A stretch of 64,000 bases of DNA. It comes from Mesostigma viride (taxonomy: Eukaryota; Streptophyta; Mesostigmatophyceae; Mesostigmatales; Mesostigmataceae). Positions 35,272-49,222 of the stretch are shown here, piece by piece (position 1 is the first letter of the stretch; each line of letters starts with the position of its first letter). A model generated the notes under the pieces. The model saw nothing but the letters and a program-made list of their open reading frames with translations. It made no database searches and had not been told where the DNA came from. The position numbers were made by a program, and so were the translations under genes. The stretch is from contig RPFO01001124.1 in assembly GCA_009746045.1 (NCBI GenBank), positions 85,001 to 149,000 of the forward strand, in the 5' to 3' direction.

Positions 35272-36978
35272 TTAACCCCTAAATGGTCTGGCTGCCGATT
35301 TTCCGCCTAAAACTGAGTTACAGCCGACACGTCGGCCCCTTCTCGGGGGACCAAATGCCGCGAAAACTATTGAGAATTAGGAAAAGTTTAGCTGAGAAGA
35401 TTGAAAGTTTATAATTTTCCTCACAGCATGGTACTAGGGTTTGCATACTTCTGACAAAGTTATAGAGGTGTTCTGGCCGGTCAAAGTACAAGGGGTCAGG
35501 GTACTTTTTCACGTACAACGTGCATTCCGGAAAACGACGACCTGGCCATGGCGGCTTGCGCCCACGCATGGCATTTACGTTTTCGTTCGAATTTTCTGAC
35601 CAAACTCAGGAAATTGATTTTATACGTCCTAAAGATGATACAGGCCAATTTTTGGTTCGCGGGAATGCCATTTGATAGGTGTCGGCAGCGTTCTTGCTGG
35701 AAAAAACTGCGATCAGGCCGGACGATAGAAACGTTGACAGCAATACCTTTCCGGCGTATTTTAAAGGATATATTGGTTTCTTTGTACTTTTTATGATACA
35801 TGGTAGTCGTAAACGTGCAAGGGTGGCCAGAAATCGCCGAATCCAGCGACCATGCTGCACAACTTTGGTGTGCCGAAATGCGCCATTTTGCGGCCACCGC
35901 CTGGGCCAAGGTAACGCCATCCATGCCTGGTAAAGCTTAATCATCGTTTTCCTATCGATGTTTGACGTTTATATATACGTTCTAGCTTGTGTAGCACATT
36001 CTTTTTGCATTATTCATGCTCTTTCTTGACCCTGGCCTGGCCCCTTTCTAAAACACCCTTCTTAGATGCTTCCCTCAGTCAGTTGACCTGCCACAGGGTG
36101 ATGGTGATAAGTTTTAGAGGCTGTATGGGTTTGGATACCTCCATATATGTTTGTTATACATTTCCCACACACATATTGCATGAGTGTGAGGCAGTTGGCT
36201 GGTCTCTGTGGCATCATCAAGCATGAAACCGGTGAGTAGAAGCTTCCCATTGTCAGCATGTGCCACCAGGTGTGCTGGCCATCACCTGGCAAGCTATAGC
36301 AGCTTAGGCCTAGTTTATCCTTGCTAGGGCAAGCTGAAATAGGCTTAAAATCACTAGTTTGTTGGTGGCTGCCTCCTAGAATGCATGCCTTGCGTAGGGT
36401 ATCCGTACCACGTTACCTACGTGCATGGACAAGGTGGCACCTGCACATAGGTGCCATGTAAGGGCAGTGTGATGATGCAGTTATGTTTCCCCATCATTGT
36501 GGAAGGGAAATGTATTGTGTGGCATGGTTGGGGGCCATATTAGTAGGTATTAGTAGGTAGTATGCCCACTCCTACCCCCTTGGTTGCTTTTTACCAACGG
36601 TACCCCTATGGGCTGTACTGGGTGTAACTGCTGGTATACCCACCCAAATGATGACCCCAATGGCTCAAACTGTTCAGCAACTAATTGTTTATCATCCCTG
36701 AAGTGGTAGGTGCCTAGCTCTTACAACATAATTCAAAATGCACATTCTACCAAAAATGAAAACGCTCGTCTTGACCCCCCTGACTTTGGCGGCAGTTATA
36801 CATGGCCTACCCTGCATATATGTAAGGTTGTGATATACCAACCCGAAGGGCAACTCATGGACATGCTTGGCCCCCAAGGACAGCCATTGGATATGGGTGG
36901 GTTGGATGGCATCTGGTTTGCAAAATTGTGAAGTTACAGCCGATGCATCGGCAGTATTTCTGCCCATTTAGGGGTTAA
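35272..36978 (+). mobile_element. TTAA-2: TTAA-flanked DNA transposon, near-identical to TTAA-1
   Basis: It has the same TTAACCCCTAAATGG / CCATTTAGGGGTTAA ends and the same length within one base as TTAA-1. Differences are single bases, so the two copies moved recently. The flanks belong to a minus-strand E1 5' leader. The empty site CTAATCTCATTAGAAAAATA is seen at 31769-31788, against CTAATCTC-TTAA-GAAACATA here. Confidence 0.85.
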
Positions 36979-37256
36979 GAGATTAGCATAGTAGTCTAAA
37001 CATGCCCATGCGCATGACACGCAAGTACTAACTTACTTACACCAGACCTGGCAATAAACAAGCATTGATGGGATGGACCCAGCGATACATAATGGGCGTG
37101 CATGCATAAAAAATATACACTATGCATGGCCCAATGGGCATGCATTCAAATAATTACAAATGAAGGCCGACATGAGAGCACTGAAGCTAAACTAGACCGG
37201 GCCACAATTAACCCTCCAGCACCAAAGTTCCACTGCATGATGTAAGACAAGCCTGA

Positions 37257-38235
37257 CATCCATCCATCCATCCATCCATCCATCCATCCATCCATCCATC
37301 CATCCATCCATCCATCCATCCATCCATCCATCCATCCATCCATCCATCCATCCATCCATCCATCCATCCATCCATCCATCCATCCATCCATCCATCCATC
37401 CATCCATCCATCCATCCATCCATCCATCCATCCATCCATCCATCCATCCATCCATCCATCCATCCATCCATCCATCCATCCATCCATCCATCCATCCATC
37501 CATCCATCCATCCATCCATCCATCCATCCATCCATCCATCCATCCATCCATCCATCCATCCATCCATCCATCCATCCATCCATCCATCCATCCATCCATC
37601 CATCCATCCATCCATCCATCCATCCATCCATCCATCCATCCATCCATCCATCCATCCATCCATCCATCCATCCATCCATCCATCCATCCATCCATCCATC
37701 CATCCATCCATCCATCCATCCATCCATCCATCCATCCATCCATCCATCCATCCATCCATCCATCCATCCATCCATCCATCCATCCATCCATCCATCCATC
37801 CATCCATCCATCCATCCATCCATCCATCCATCCATCCATCCATCCATCCATCCATCCATCCATCCATCCATCCATCCATCCATCCATCCATCCATCCATC
37901 CATCCATCCATCCATCCATCCATCCATCCATCCATCCATCCATCCATCCATCCATCCATCCATCCATCCATCCATCCATCCATCCATCCATCCATCCATC
38001 CATCCATCCATCCATCCATCCATCCATCCATCCATCCATCCATCCATCCATCCATCCATCCATCCATCCATCCATCCATCCATCCATCCATCCATCCATC
38101 CATCCATCCATCCATCCATCCATCCATCCATCCATCCATCCATCCATCCATCCATCCATCCATCCATCCATCCATCCATCCATCCATCCATCCATCCATC
38201 CATCCATCCATCCATCCATCCATCCATCCATCCAT
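37257..38235. repeat. Perfect (CATC)n array, 979 bp
   Basis: About 245 uninterrupted CATC units with no substitution or slip. The reverse strand (GATG) is open in three frames, giving artefactual Met-Asp-Gly-Trp polymers. Confidence 0.98.
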
Positions 38236-38247
38236 TGATCGGGGTAT

Positions 38248-38298
38248 CAAGGAGACAACCAGCGCAGGCAAGAAATCGGGAGAATCAGAAATCGGGGT
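38248..38298 (+). mobile_element. R1 SINE, 5' fragment
   Basis: CAAGGAGACAACCAGCGCAG followed by GAAATCGGGAGAATC matches the start of the copies at 49770 and 53938. It stops before the A-box and abuts the S2 copy. Confidence 0.55.
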
Positions 38299-38590
38299 AT
38301 AGTCCTAGTACAGCCATGCTACGTCCTGGCTATGATGAGATTACTTGCCCACGCTCCTAGTGTTATGCCATGCTCACATGGGTCTTATTGCACCCACAGA
38401 TTGCCGGATCGTTAGCGTGTCCGTTTAGCTAGCGTTCCCGAATGCAGCTGTGGCATGCCTTAGGCATGAAGGAGACTGGGGGTCTCTGCCCTTTCTCCTG
38501 TTGTGCACACACAGGGATTAAAAGCACTTCGGTGCTCCGTGACTCCCCAACGGGAGCACGTGTTTAATTAATTAATTAATTAATTAATTA
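38299..38590 (+). mobile_element. S2 short retroelement, copy 2
   Basis: A 292-bp insertion flanked by ATCGGGGT at 38291-38298 and 38591-38598. It matches S2 copy 1 from CCTAGTACAGCCATGCTACG through the hairpin GTGACTCCCCAACGGGAGCAC, and ends in a longer (TTAA)n tail. It is about 40 bp shorter at the 5' end than copy 1. Another hairpin of this type (GACTCCCTAATGGGGGCATG) follows at 38605-38640. Confidence 0.75.
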
Positions 38591-38598
38591 ATCGGGGT

Positions 38599-39770
38599 TA
38601 ACTAATGCTCCTTGACTCCCTAATGGGGGCATGAGTTTAATAAATGAATTAAGTAGTTAGTTAATAAATCAGGTTGATTCAGATGAGGTCCCTGCTGGTT
38701 CCTTGTGGACTGGCCAGCCAGGGAGATATCTTCTTACATGGTCAGGCCCTTGCCGACCATGTAAGAACGAACCTGTTAGGCGACGCAGTGGCCAACATTG
38801 GACATACCGCCATATGTTTGTCTCCGCGATATGATTTTAGCTGACATGCAGAGCACAGACACTGTTGGCGTCATCCGCTCAACCCCTCTTATTCAGACAT
38901 GGGACCTCGGATAATATGTAGGATTAGTAGCGTTGCCCAGGCGGACATTGTCAAAGACTACGACCCCCCAGTTGTGGGTCCTAGGAAATTTAACAAGCAT
39001 GATTGTCTCCTTGTTGATAGGCATTAATTAATCCTTGATGATAGGCATTGCTTGCGTGCAAGAGTAGCTCGAGGCCCATATTTTAGACTACTAGCTGAGC
39101 TGTGGACATACATGTAGTTATTGACGTCTTGACGGATATTGACGTCTTGGGGTGACTTCCACTATATCTTCTTTGGGGAATTCAGAGATCCCGGTCCCCC
39201 AACATGGACATGAGACTAATTAAAATCAATTAATCAATGTCATGAATAGAGCGCGTTCATGACGTTCAGTCATGAACAGAGCCCTAACCCTAAACACATA
39301 AGAAAACAATTATGGCGGGCCATGTGACCAATGTAAGAAGCTTAGCCCCCAAACATATTGTTGTCTCACGTAATGAATCACTTGCTGATCAACAAATCGA
39401 TGGTTATCTCATAGGCACAATGTACCTCTGACCATCATTGCTGGCCCATGCATGCATGCACCAATGGCAGCCTACATGACACATACATCGCTGTTTTGCC
39501 ATGTAAAAAATGCGACAAAGTGTCCATATAGGTACTCATAGATTAGCACAAATTCCTTAGCACGATGTGGACAACTTTACTTAACGGTGAAAGCCTGTCT
39601 CGCCCTTATTGCCTTGAGGGTTCCCGGCGATAGGTCCTGTCTGTTGGTCGACATTTTTCTTTTGCAGCTGGCCATCGTCGGTAGGTCTGAATGATCTCGA
39701 TGCTAGCAATTACGATGATGATACCCGAGGTAGTCTATACCTCGGATCGAGAGCTTCTTCTTGTATGGCA
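38599..39770. other. Interior of CACTA-3, no gene seen
   Basis: Contains the degenerate S2-type 3' end near 38600-38660. Otherwise I see no exon, array or known element. Confidence 0.35.
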
Positions 39771-40175
39771 ATGCCGGCAGGGCGATGACGGTGACGGCCG
39801 TCACCGTCATCGCTCTCGACGGGCGTGATGGAAAGGACCTGTTTGATAGGCGGCAGCTATTTTTAATATAGGTCGTTTACTATTACTCCCAATAAAGAGT
39901 TATGAGGTTGGCCCTCGGCATGGCGATCACGGGGCGATGACGGGGCGATGACGGGGCGATGACGGGGCGTTGACGCGCGTGATGAATATAGGATCTGTTT
40001 GATAGGCGGCGGCTATTGGTAATATAGATTGTTGATTAAGAGAAGAGTTTAGATGTTGGCCTGTCGAGGGCGATGACGGTGACGGCGTCAACGTCATCGC
40101 CCTCGACGGGCGTCATGAATACGACCTGTTTGATATGCGGCGGCTATTGGTAATATAGGTCGTTGATTATGCCCG
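39771..40175. repeat. Three ~150-bp repeats with long palindromes
   Basis: Each unit has a GGCGATGACGG-rich inverted repeat, then CCTGTTTGATAGGCGGC and TAATATAGGTCGTTGAT. A perfect 30-bp palindrome centred on GACGGCCGTC lies at 39783-39812. A longer imperfect one (GAGGGCGATGACG...CGTCATCGCCCTC) lies at 40067-40105. The middle copy carries four GGGGCGATGAC units instead. Confidence 0.8.
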
Positions 40176-40242
40176 TCGGTATTTACATGTAGGGATAAAG
40201 AGGTGGGCCCTCGGGAATTACATCGGGCTGTAGGCCGGTATA

Positions 40243-40790
40243 CCGTAGTTGTGTATCACCACCCTCCTTCCCACGGCAGGACCCGCTGTTGTACTGGCGG
40301 CAGTTGTGTACCACCTGTACGGTATTTGTGTACCACCCCCCTCCTTCCCACGGCAGGTACGCAGCGCCCGGCTGTTGTCCTGGCTGCAGTTGTGTACCAC
40401 CTGTACGGTATTTGTGTACCACCCCCCTCCTTCCCACGGCAGGTACGCAGCGCCCGGCTGTTGTCCTGGCTGCAGTTGTGTACCACCTGTACGGTATTTG
40501 TTGTGTACCACCCCCCTCCTTCCCACGGCAGGTACGCAGCGCCCGGCTGTTGTCCTGGCTGCAGTTGTGTACCACCTGTACGGTATTTGTGTACCACCCC
40601 CCTCCTTCCCACGGCAGGTACGCAGCGAACCGCTGTTGTCCTGGCTGCAGTTGTGTACCACCTGTACGGTATTTGTGTACCACCCCCCTCCTTCTCACGG
40701 CAGGTACGCAGCGCCCGGCTGTTGTCCTGGCTGCAGTTGTGTACCACCTGTACGGTATTTGTGTACCACCACCCTCCATGGCCCATGCAG
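40243..40790. repeat. 86-bp tandem repeat, six copies
   Basis: GGTATTTGTGTACCACC recurs at 40321, 40407, 40493, 40582, 40668 and 40754. One copy has an extra TTG. Each unit contains GTGTACCACCTGTACGGTA with internal inverted symmetry. Long open frames through it are not conserved coding sequence. Confidence 0.9.
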
Positions 40791-42935
<2,145 letters not shown>

Positions 42936-43654
42936 CCACCCCCGCTCTCTTGTCCCTCCCGCACCCCTCCTCTCTCTTTCCCTTTCCTTGGCTGTTGAGA
43001 AGGACTGGGGTGAAAAATCCAGACCGTTGGTGGCTGCCTTCAAGCAGGAAGTTTCAAGGATCAACAAGTTTTTGTGAGCTGTCTGATATGGTCACTGCTG
43101 CGACAAAGGTGAGTTATCTTGTTTTTCATGCAATTTTTTTGCTGTAGCTAGGTAAGCCGGCCATTTTGTACTCCTCTTTCTTTTGCTCTCACGATTATTC
43201 TTGTTGTGGTTTATATGGTCCCGTTAAGTGGCATGCATTATCATTATCCACATTAGTGTGAGAAACCATCAGCAGTGTTGTAGCTTGCATCTACAACAAC
43301 AGTTTTTGCTGCCGCCACCACTGCTATTACCAACATTAAGTCATTCTTGCTTTCTAAGCACTCTTTTTCCTCTTAGGCTGTTGGTTGGGATACCAGCCAC
43401 CCTTGCACGCATAAATTCAAGCACCGGGTGCATGTGAAAACACAACCAAGGCAAGAATGTCCCCCTCTCGCAATATCCCACCCACGCAACGCACCCAATG
43501 CAGCAAGAATGGGACCACCTTGTTGCCATGAGCTCTAGCACCGTTGCCACCCTAGCTTTCTACTGTTCCCGTCCATCCTTATTTACACTGGCTGCTTTGC
43601 TTGCATTTCTGGCTCAGTGCCAGTTTGCACTTGCTAGCTTGCTAAGACAATAAT

Positions 43655-44045
43655 GCAGCTTGCAAACGGCAAGGGCAAGCACCCGGGTAAGAGCAAAGGC
43701 AACCGCACGAGCAAAGGAAAGGGAAACTGGAAGAGCAAGCACAAGGCCAAGGAAAGGACAAAGGCACTTGTGCTTGCCAAAAGGGCAGGCTCAAGGGAAA
43801 TGACAAGGGCAGGGGCAGGCACAAGGGAAGCGGATAAGGGCAAGGGCAGGCGCAAGGGAAAGAGATTAGGACAAGTCAAGCACGAGGGAACGGACAAGGG
43901 CAAGGGCAGGCACAAGGGAAAAGATGAAGACAAGGGCAGGCACTAGGGGAAGGATGAGGGCAACGGCAAACACTGGGGATCAAAGGATAGGGGCAAGGGC
44001 AGATGCTAGGGTAACAGTTAGGGCAAAGGCAGGCACAAGAGAAGA
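43655..44045. repeat. GGCAAGGGCAGGCACAAGGG-type degenerate minisatellite
   Basis: Irregular 12-24-bp units of AAGGGCAAGG / GGCAGGCACAAGGGAA. The plus-strand frame 43653-43946 is Lys/Gly-rich and ends where the repeat degenerates, so I read it as repeat, not gene. Confidence 0.7.
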
Positions 44046-44284
44046 ATAAGGGGCCGTGAAGTATAAGTGGAAATGCGGGTGGCGACATGGGGTTCGATCG
44101 GGCCTGCTGATGCAAATGCAGATTTCAACTGCAGTGACAAACACAAGCGTAGACATAGGCAACGACAAATTCCTTGCATGCGTGCCTTGCTCTTCACCGG
44201 CTGGCTCGTTTGCTAGTTGTCTAACAGTTTCTACCGATAAACATCACTTGCCATTGTAAGGTCTGCCTTGCTGCCGTGCTAGTG

Positions 44285-44515
44285 GGTAGCTGGGTGATCG
44301 TGCTTGTTCCTTGTCAAGGGAGGGATGCATGTGGAGTAGGTGGGTGGGTGTGCTTGTTCCTTGCCAAGGAAGGGATGCACAAAGGTTAGATAGGTGCACG
44401 TGCTTGTTTCTTGTCAAGGGAGGGACGCACAAAGGGTAGGTGGGGGCACATGGTTGTGCCTCGTCAAGGGCGGGATGCACGAAGGGTAGGTGGGGGCATG
44501 TGGTTGGTCCTTGTC
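44285..44515. repeat. 51-bp satellite, about five inverted copies
   Basis: On the plus strand GTGCTTGTTCCTTGTCAAGG followed by GAGGGATGCA and GTAGGTGGG repeats. It is the reverse complement of the 27553-28830 satellite unit. Confidence 0.85.
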
Positions 44516-44569
44516 TTTTCACCGCCCAAGCGATGGCGATGTAGCATGCATTATACATTTATTCGTGCA

Positions 44570-45348
44570 TTAAAAATCACTTTCCTTACAAGCGGCCTTA
44601 GCCGACTCCATCTGCCGTTGCCATTTCTCCGTATTGCATTGTCCGGACACGGTTTTTGTGTCGCAGGTCTTCCCCCGTAAAGGCACAAGCTGCCTGCGCG
44701 CGGAATTATGTGCAGACACCTCGGTTTCCAACACGACGGCTTCCCGCACATATCGAGCTCTGGATGTACAACATCTTCCCCCGGCGCACTTGCTCCCGGA
44801 TGGAGCTTCTGTGCGGTGCCGACATCCCCGGAGCTGTCCTAAGCACCGCATGGAAACAGTATTTCAAGCCACGAAGAGAAGCCACGAATTTGATATTGAC
44901 TTGATATTGTCGTCAGAAGACTTGATATGCTATTTTCTGTGAAGGCGTTGGATTTTTGTGCATGACATGTAATCCTGCATTTAATAATGAAATTTTTTAT
45001 GAAATAGGAACTTGTCTTGCATGAGCCTTGCTGCAAATGCCATTCATTTTTTTTCCCCCGGGTAAATGGGTGTTAGGGGTTAGGTTGACCGAAATGATAA
45101 GTGAAATCAAAGTGAAATTCTGATAAGTGACATGCGTACTGCAATTCAGAACGACATAGCGACATGATTGTAGTACCGGTAGTGTACGCGAGAAGCATAC
45201 GACGTCGTAACCTACGGGGACCGAGTACCGGGATCGTAAATTACCAACTCGTAGATTACGACGTCGCAAATTACTACCTCGTACCTTACTACCTCGTAAA
45301 TTACTACCTCGTAAATTACTACCTCGTACATTACTACCTCGTACATTA
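44570..45348. other. Interior of CACTA-3, possible decayed exon and subterminal array
   Basis: A minus-strand frame (44570-44851) has varied composition, with CAGGRCC and TCDTKTVSGQCNTEKW, and could be a remnant exon; I recognise no family. From 45180 units of AAATTACTACCTCGT repeat; these belong to the right subterminal array of CACTA-3. Confidence 0.35.
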
Positions 45349-45805
45349 CCGTAGTGGTCAAAATCACTTTGCGACAAACCTCTTTGCGAATCGACCTCGC
45401 AAACTACTTTTCATGGGCTTCATTTTGGGTCGCAAAGTTCAAAACTTACCGCGTCGCGCCTGCGCCGTGCCGCACGCAGACAGGTAGAACGAACGCGTGG
45501 CGCCAAAACTTTCGCGCCTTTTGTCACTTATCATGCGAAAGCCAAAGGTTTAGGCTTGTGCAGCCATGCACGTTGTCTTGGCACGATGGCAGAAGAGCGG
45601 GGAGGCCGGCAGGCCAGCAGGCAGTCAAGCCTGCTGGCCTATAAATTTACAACATCGAGTACCTGCCAGTTGCCACTGACCATAAACAAGTCGATGGGCT
45701 CGCAAACCTAAAACTTTGCCTTCATTTTGGGTCGCAAACTATAAATTTCACCCTGTTTTGGGGTCGCAAAGTAGGTTTGTCGCAAAGTGATTTTGACCAC
45801 TACGG
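45349..45805. mobile_element. MITE-A: 457-bp element with CCGTAGTGG ends
   Basis: The terminal inverted repeats begin CCGTAGTGGTCAAAATCACT and match for about 35 bp. The flanks are TA on both sides, fitting a Tc1/mariner-type duplication. It is inserted in the CACTA-3 subterminal array. It has no ORF. Confidence 0.75.
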
Positions 45806-46036
45806 TACTACGTCGTACATTACTACGTCGTAAATTACTACCTCGTAAATTACTACCTCGTAAATTACTACCTGGTAAATTACTACGTCGGATCTCATCT
45901 CGGATCTAATTCGTAACTTACGAGACAGATTACGACATTGGATCTAAACTGTAAGAGTATTCTTGACGGTAAATTACCACCTCGTAATTTACGCCTCGGA
46001 TGCTTTTTACCGCCCTCGGACGAAAAGTATAGTGCA

Positions 46037-47221
46037 TCGGCATCGCCTGACCCGAAACGCACCCGCCCAGCCGACAAAACAGGATGGTCCCGCCCCTCGG
46101 AACCGCGCTTTCGGCCCCACCCTTTCAAGGTCGATGATCACGACTGGAACAACATGTCTCCTGACGATGCTATGGACTGCATCTTCTTCGGGGACTACGC
46201 CTCGCTCTACGACCTGTGCATCCATCTCTCCGACCAATTAAGGTCGCCTCCTCTGCAGCAACGGCAGCCCCTGGCTAGCCCACGGCGCCATGCTTGGCTG
46301 CCCCCGCCCCGAACTCCAGCACGCCGTCCTCAACTCCCTTCTCCAGCGCTCTGACGGCGAGATCTGGGCTCCATCCATCTCCGCCTCCACCCTCCGTTCC
46401 ATCCTCACGGAAGCCTTTCAGCAGCACGTGACCCCCCTTGCTGCTGACGTCGCAGCAATGGGTGGCACGCTGGCTGCTGAACTTCCTCACATTTCCACCG
46501 CTGCCGCCTCCACCTCCACTGCCATTTCCGCCTCCACTGCCGACATCAAAGCCCAGCTCCTCAACCTCGACCAACGCCTTCAAGCCACCGCCAACGCCCT
46601 TGAGAGCTTGCATGACACCGCCGGCCTCACCGCTCAGGCGGTGAAGGACATCGCCGCCCAGCCGGTGCCTGCTGGCCCGGCCGGCGATGCTCCCTCCACC
46701 TGGGCGGACTTGCTTAAGCAGCACACCACCTCCACCTCCTCCACCATCTCGGCACAACTCAAGCAACAAGCCCTCGACCTTCGCGAGGAAACCGACATCG
46801 CCCGGCGCAGCCACAATGTCATCGTCAAGCACTTCGACCAGCAGGCAGGTGAGACCTCCACGAGCCTTCTTGAGGCATTTAAGCGCGCCATTCTTGCCCC
46901 CATGTTACTCACTGGTGAGCTGGACATGTCGGCTGTCCGCCTCCCCGCGCGCGGGGGAAGGCTGGCCCGGCCCCCGTGCTCCTCACCTTTAAGTACATGG
47001 CGGACAAGCTGGCGTTCCTTAAATGCCGCAAGAAGCTCTCGGAGACTCGCTTCACGCTGGACGACGACTTGACCCTGGCCCAGCAACAACGGCGACGCGA
47101 GCTATGGCCGACCTACCTTCAGCTCCGGCAGAGCGCAAGGGGGAAGCCGGTATACTGGAGGGGGGCGGTCATCCACGTTGACCACAAGCCCTGGCAGCCC
47201 CCTCCTGCCACCTCAGACTAG
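46037..47221 (+). pseudogene. E1-D ORF1-like protein, main part (frameshifted)
   Basis: It continues the N-terminal piece at 31995-32159. Segments in order are: SASPDPKRTR; PFKVDDHDWNNMSPDDAMD; FFGDYASLYDLC; a frameshift near 46230; then PRPELQHAVLNSLLQRSDGEIW. Next come a long Ala/Ser/Leu helical region likely to form a coiled coil (46380-46690), the TWADLLKQHTTSTSST linker, and NVIVKHFDQQAG. After a frameshift near 46970 the C-terminal domain reads FTLDDDLTLAQQQRRREL, then WPTYLQLRQ, then YWRGAVIHVDHKPW, up to TAG. This last motif is typical of L1-type ORF1 RNA-binding proteins in algae and plants. Such proteins coat element RNA. This copy is inactive. Confidence 0.65.
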
Positions 47222-47280
47222 GAATATATATACCAGTAGTGTAGATTAGTAAGGCTTAGCCTAGCATGTGGCCCACGCGC

Positions 47281-49222
47281 ATTAAATTAAATTAAATTAA
47301 ATTATAACATGCCTCCGTGGGGAGGTCATGTAGCACATATTTCATGATGGATGGGGTGGAGGAAGCCGCGTGATCGAACTATCCTAACTCTATCTAGAAA
47401 ATCCTAACTGCACTACTCATCATCAAAACGCCTCCTCCGCTTGGGGGGAGGTGGCTTGCCCACAGGGCCGGGCGTGTGCGCCTTGACAATCTTCTTCCAC
47501 CGCGTCCTGTCCTGCATGGCAGTCCAAAGACGGGAGAGAGAGTGGATGCGGTGCTCAAACTGGGCTGGGACCACTAGGTCGTCCAGCAACATCTGAACGT
47601 AGTTCGTGACAGGTTTCCCTACCCTTTTGGGAATGTCCTTGGGGCCAGGCCAGGTCAGAATGTGCCGCCCTGGCTGTCCAAGCCGCTGGGGGCCGGCCAG
47701 ACCGAGGGTGGTGTCGACCTGGCTGGTGCGTGCAAGGTGTCCTACAAATGCTATCCTACGCTGCCTAATCTCGTCCGAAACACGGGGCATGCCATGGTAC
47801 AAAGACTCTGATGACGGACGCTCGGAAAAACCTACATTAAGGACCTGCCGGAGCATCCTGTAAACTGTGCCGTCGAGCCGAGCTGCCAGTTTGGGTGGTA
47901 GGGTCCACGCCTCGGCGCCATACGTGAGCACCGTGAGGACGAGGACCTTGAAAAGCATGCGCTTGCGGTGCCCGTTAAGGCCCTTCGAGCGCCAGTAGGG
48001 TGTGAGCGAACGGAGCTTGGCCCATGCAAGGCCGATGCGGGTGTCCACATCGTCGGCGGTGTCAGGAAGCCAGCTCCCCAACAGCTTGAAGCGGTCGCGG
48101 AACGGGACCTCCGTCCCGTCGAGCAGGCGCGGCAGCGGTGGTTTACTGGATGCTCCTAGATCACCATCGCCTCAGTTTTGACACTAATCTCCAGCCCCAC
48201 CGCCCGCGCCTCCAGGCCCAGGCAGTCCAGCCAGGTCTGAATGTGCTCGGGGCTCTCGATGAGGGTGGTATCATCTGCATAAATCAGGTCGGCAAGGCGG
48301 TAACCAGGTCTAACCCCGCCGTGCTCAAGATTTCACGTTAAGGATGTCCAAGCCTGGCTCGAACCCCTTAAGAGCAGTAAAGCGCGCACGTGCCCGGCGC
48401 ATGACGTGATCCACGACAATAATGAACAGGTATGGGGACAGGACACAACCTTGCCACACCCCGTGGTGAAGGGGGAATGGTGGAGTGGTGCCCTCCGCAG
48501 TCCGCACTACTGCCTGTGAACCCTCATACAGACGGCGAATGGCAGCAATAAACGCAGGTGGTACCCGGTCCAGAGCTAGGATGGCCCAAAGAGCCTCCCA
48601 GAGAACCGTGTCAAAGGCCTTGATATAGTCAACAAAAATGAAGACCAACGGCAAACTGTCAGGGGGAAGTCGACGCACCTCCTCCATCAACCGGCGCGCG
48701 ACAAACACAGCCATGACAGTGTTACGACCACGACGGAAACCCATCTGAGACTCACCCAGGTGGGGGTCCAGCGCGGCGCGGAGCCTGTGCAGCATCATGC
48801 GCATGAAGACCTTCAGCGCGGCGCTCTGGAGGCAGACACCCCGGTAGTTACCGGGGTCAGCAGCAGAGCCCTTCTTGTACACAGCATGACGCGGATGGCC
48901 GTCTGCCACTCAGCAGGCGGAGGCTCGTCAGAGAGCAGGACACGGTTGCAGAACGCCAGCAGAAGATCCCTAACCGCCGGATCAGGGGTCTTCAGCAGTT
49001 CAGCCGACAGGTGGTCGGCACCGACCGCCGCATCGTACCGCAGGCGAGCAAGGGCGTCGTCCAGTTCCTTCAAAGTGAAGGGGGGGACGACGTCGTCAGT
49101 GGCAAGGCAGCCCTCCGGCAAGGCGGGGACTTGGTAGTCCGCGGCCGAGGAGGGGGGCGCTGGCGGCGGCGGGGGTCCGGCGACCCCGAGGCGGGCGGCC
49201 GTCTCGGGGTGAAGCGGCGGGG
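47281..49222 (-). mobile_element. 5'-truncated LINE with reverse transcriptase, inserted in E1-D 3' UTR
   Basis: On the minus strand it encodes a non-LTR reverse transcriptase. The start reads FTLKELDDALARLRYDAAVG (finger region). After a frameshift near 48890 come NYRGVCLQSAALKVFMR, MGFRRGRNT, FIFVDYIKAFDT (motif A) and GVWQGCVLSPYLF (motif B). After a break near 48325, YADDTTLIESPEH (motif C) lies near 48280. The C-terminal domain includes LTYGAEAW and ends RRRRFDDE* at 47413. The endonuclease part is lost by truncation. The element ends with CTACATGACCTCCCCACGGAGG and (AATTT)n. CCACGCGC at 47273-47280 and 49223-49230 is the target duplication. At least two frameshifts make it inactive. Confidence 0.85.

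Noticed and set aside
37146-38271. Met-Asp-Gly-Trp polymer frames of about 340-360 codons
   Set aside because: They are the reverse strand of a perfect CATC array, open in three frames with no flanking coding sequence.
43653-43946. Lys/Gly-rich protein
   Set aside because: It coincides with a degenerate GGCAAGG minisatellite and ends with it.
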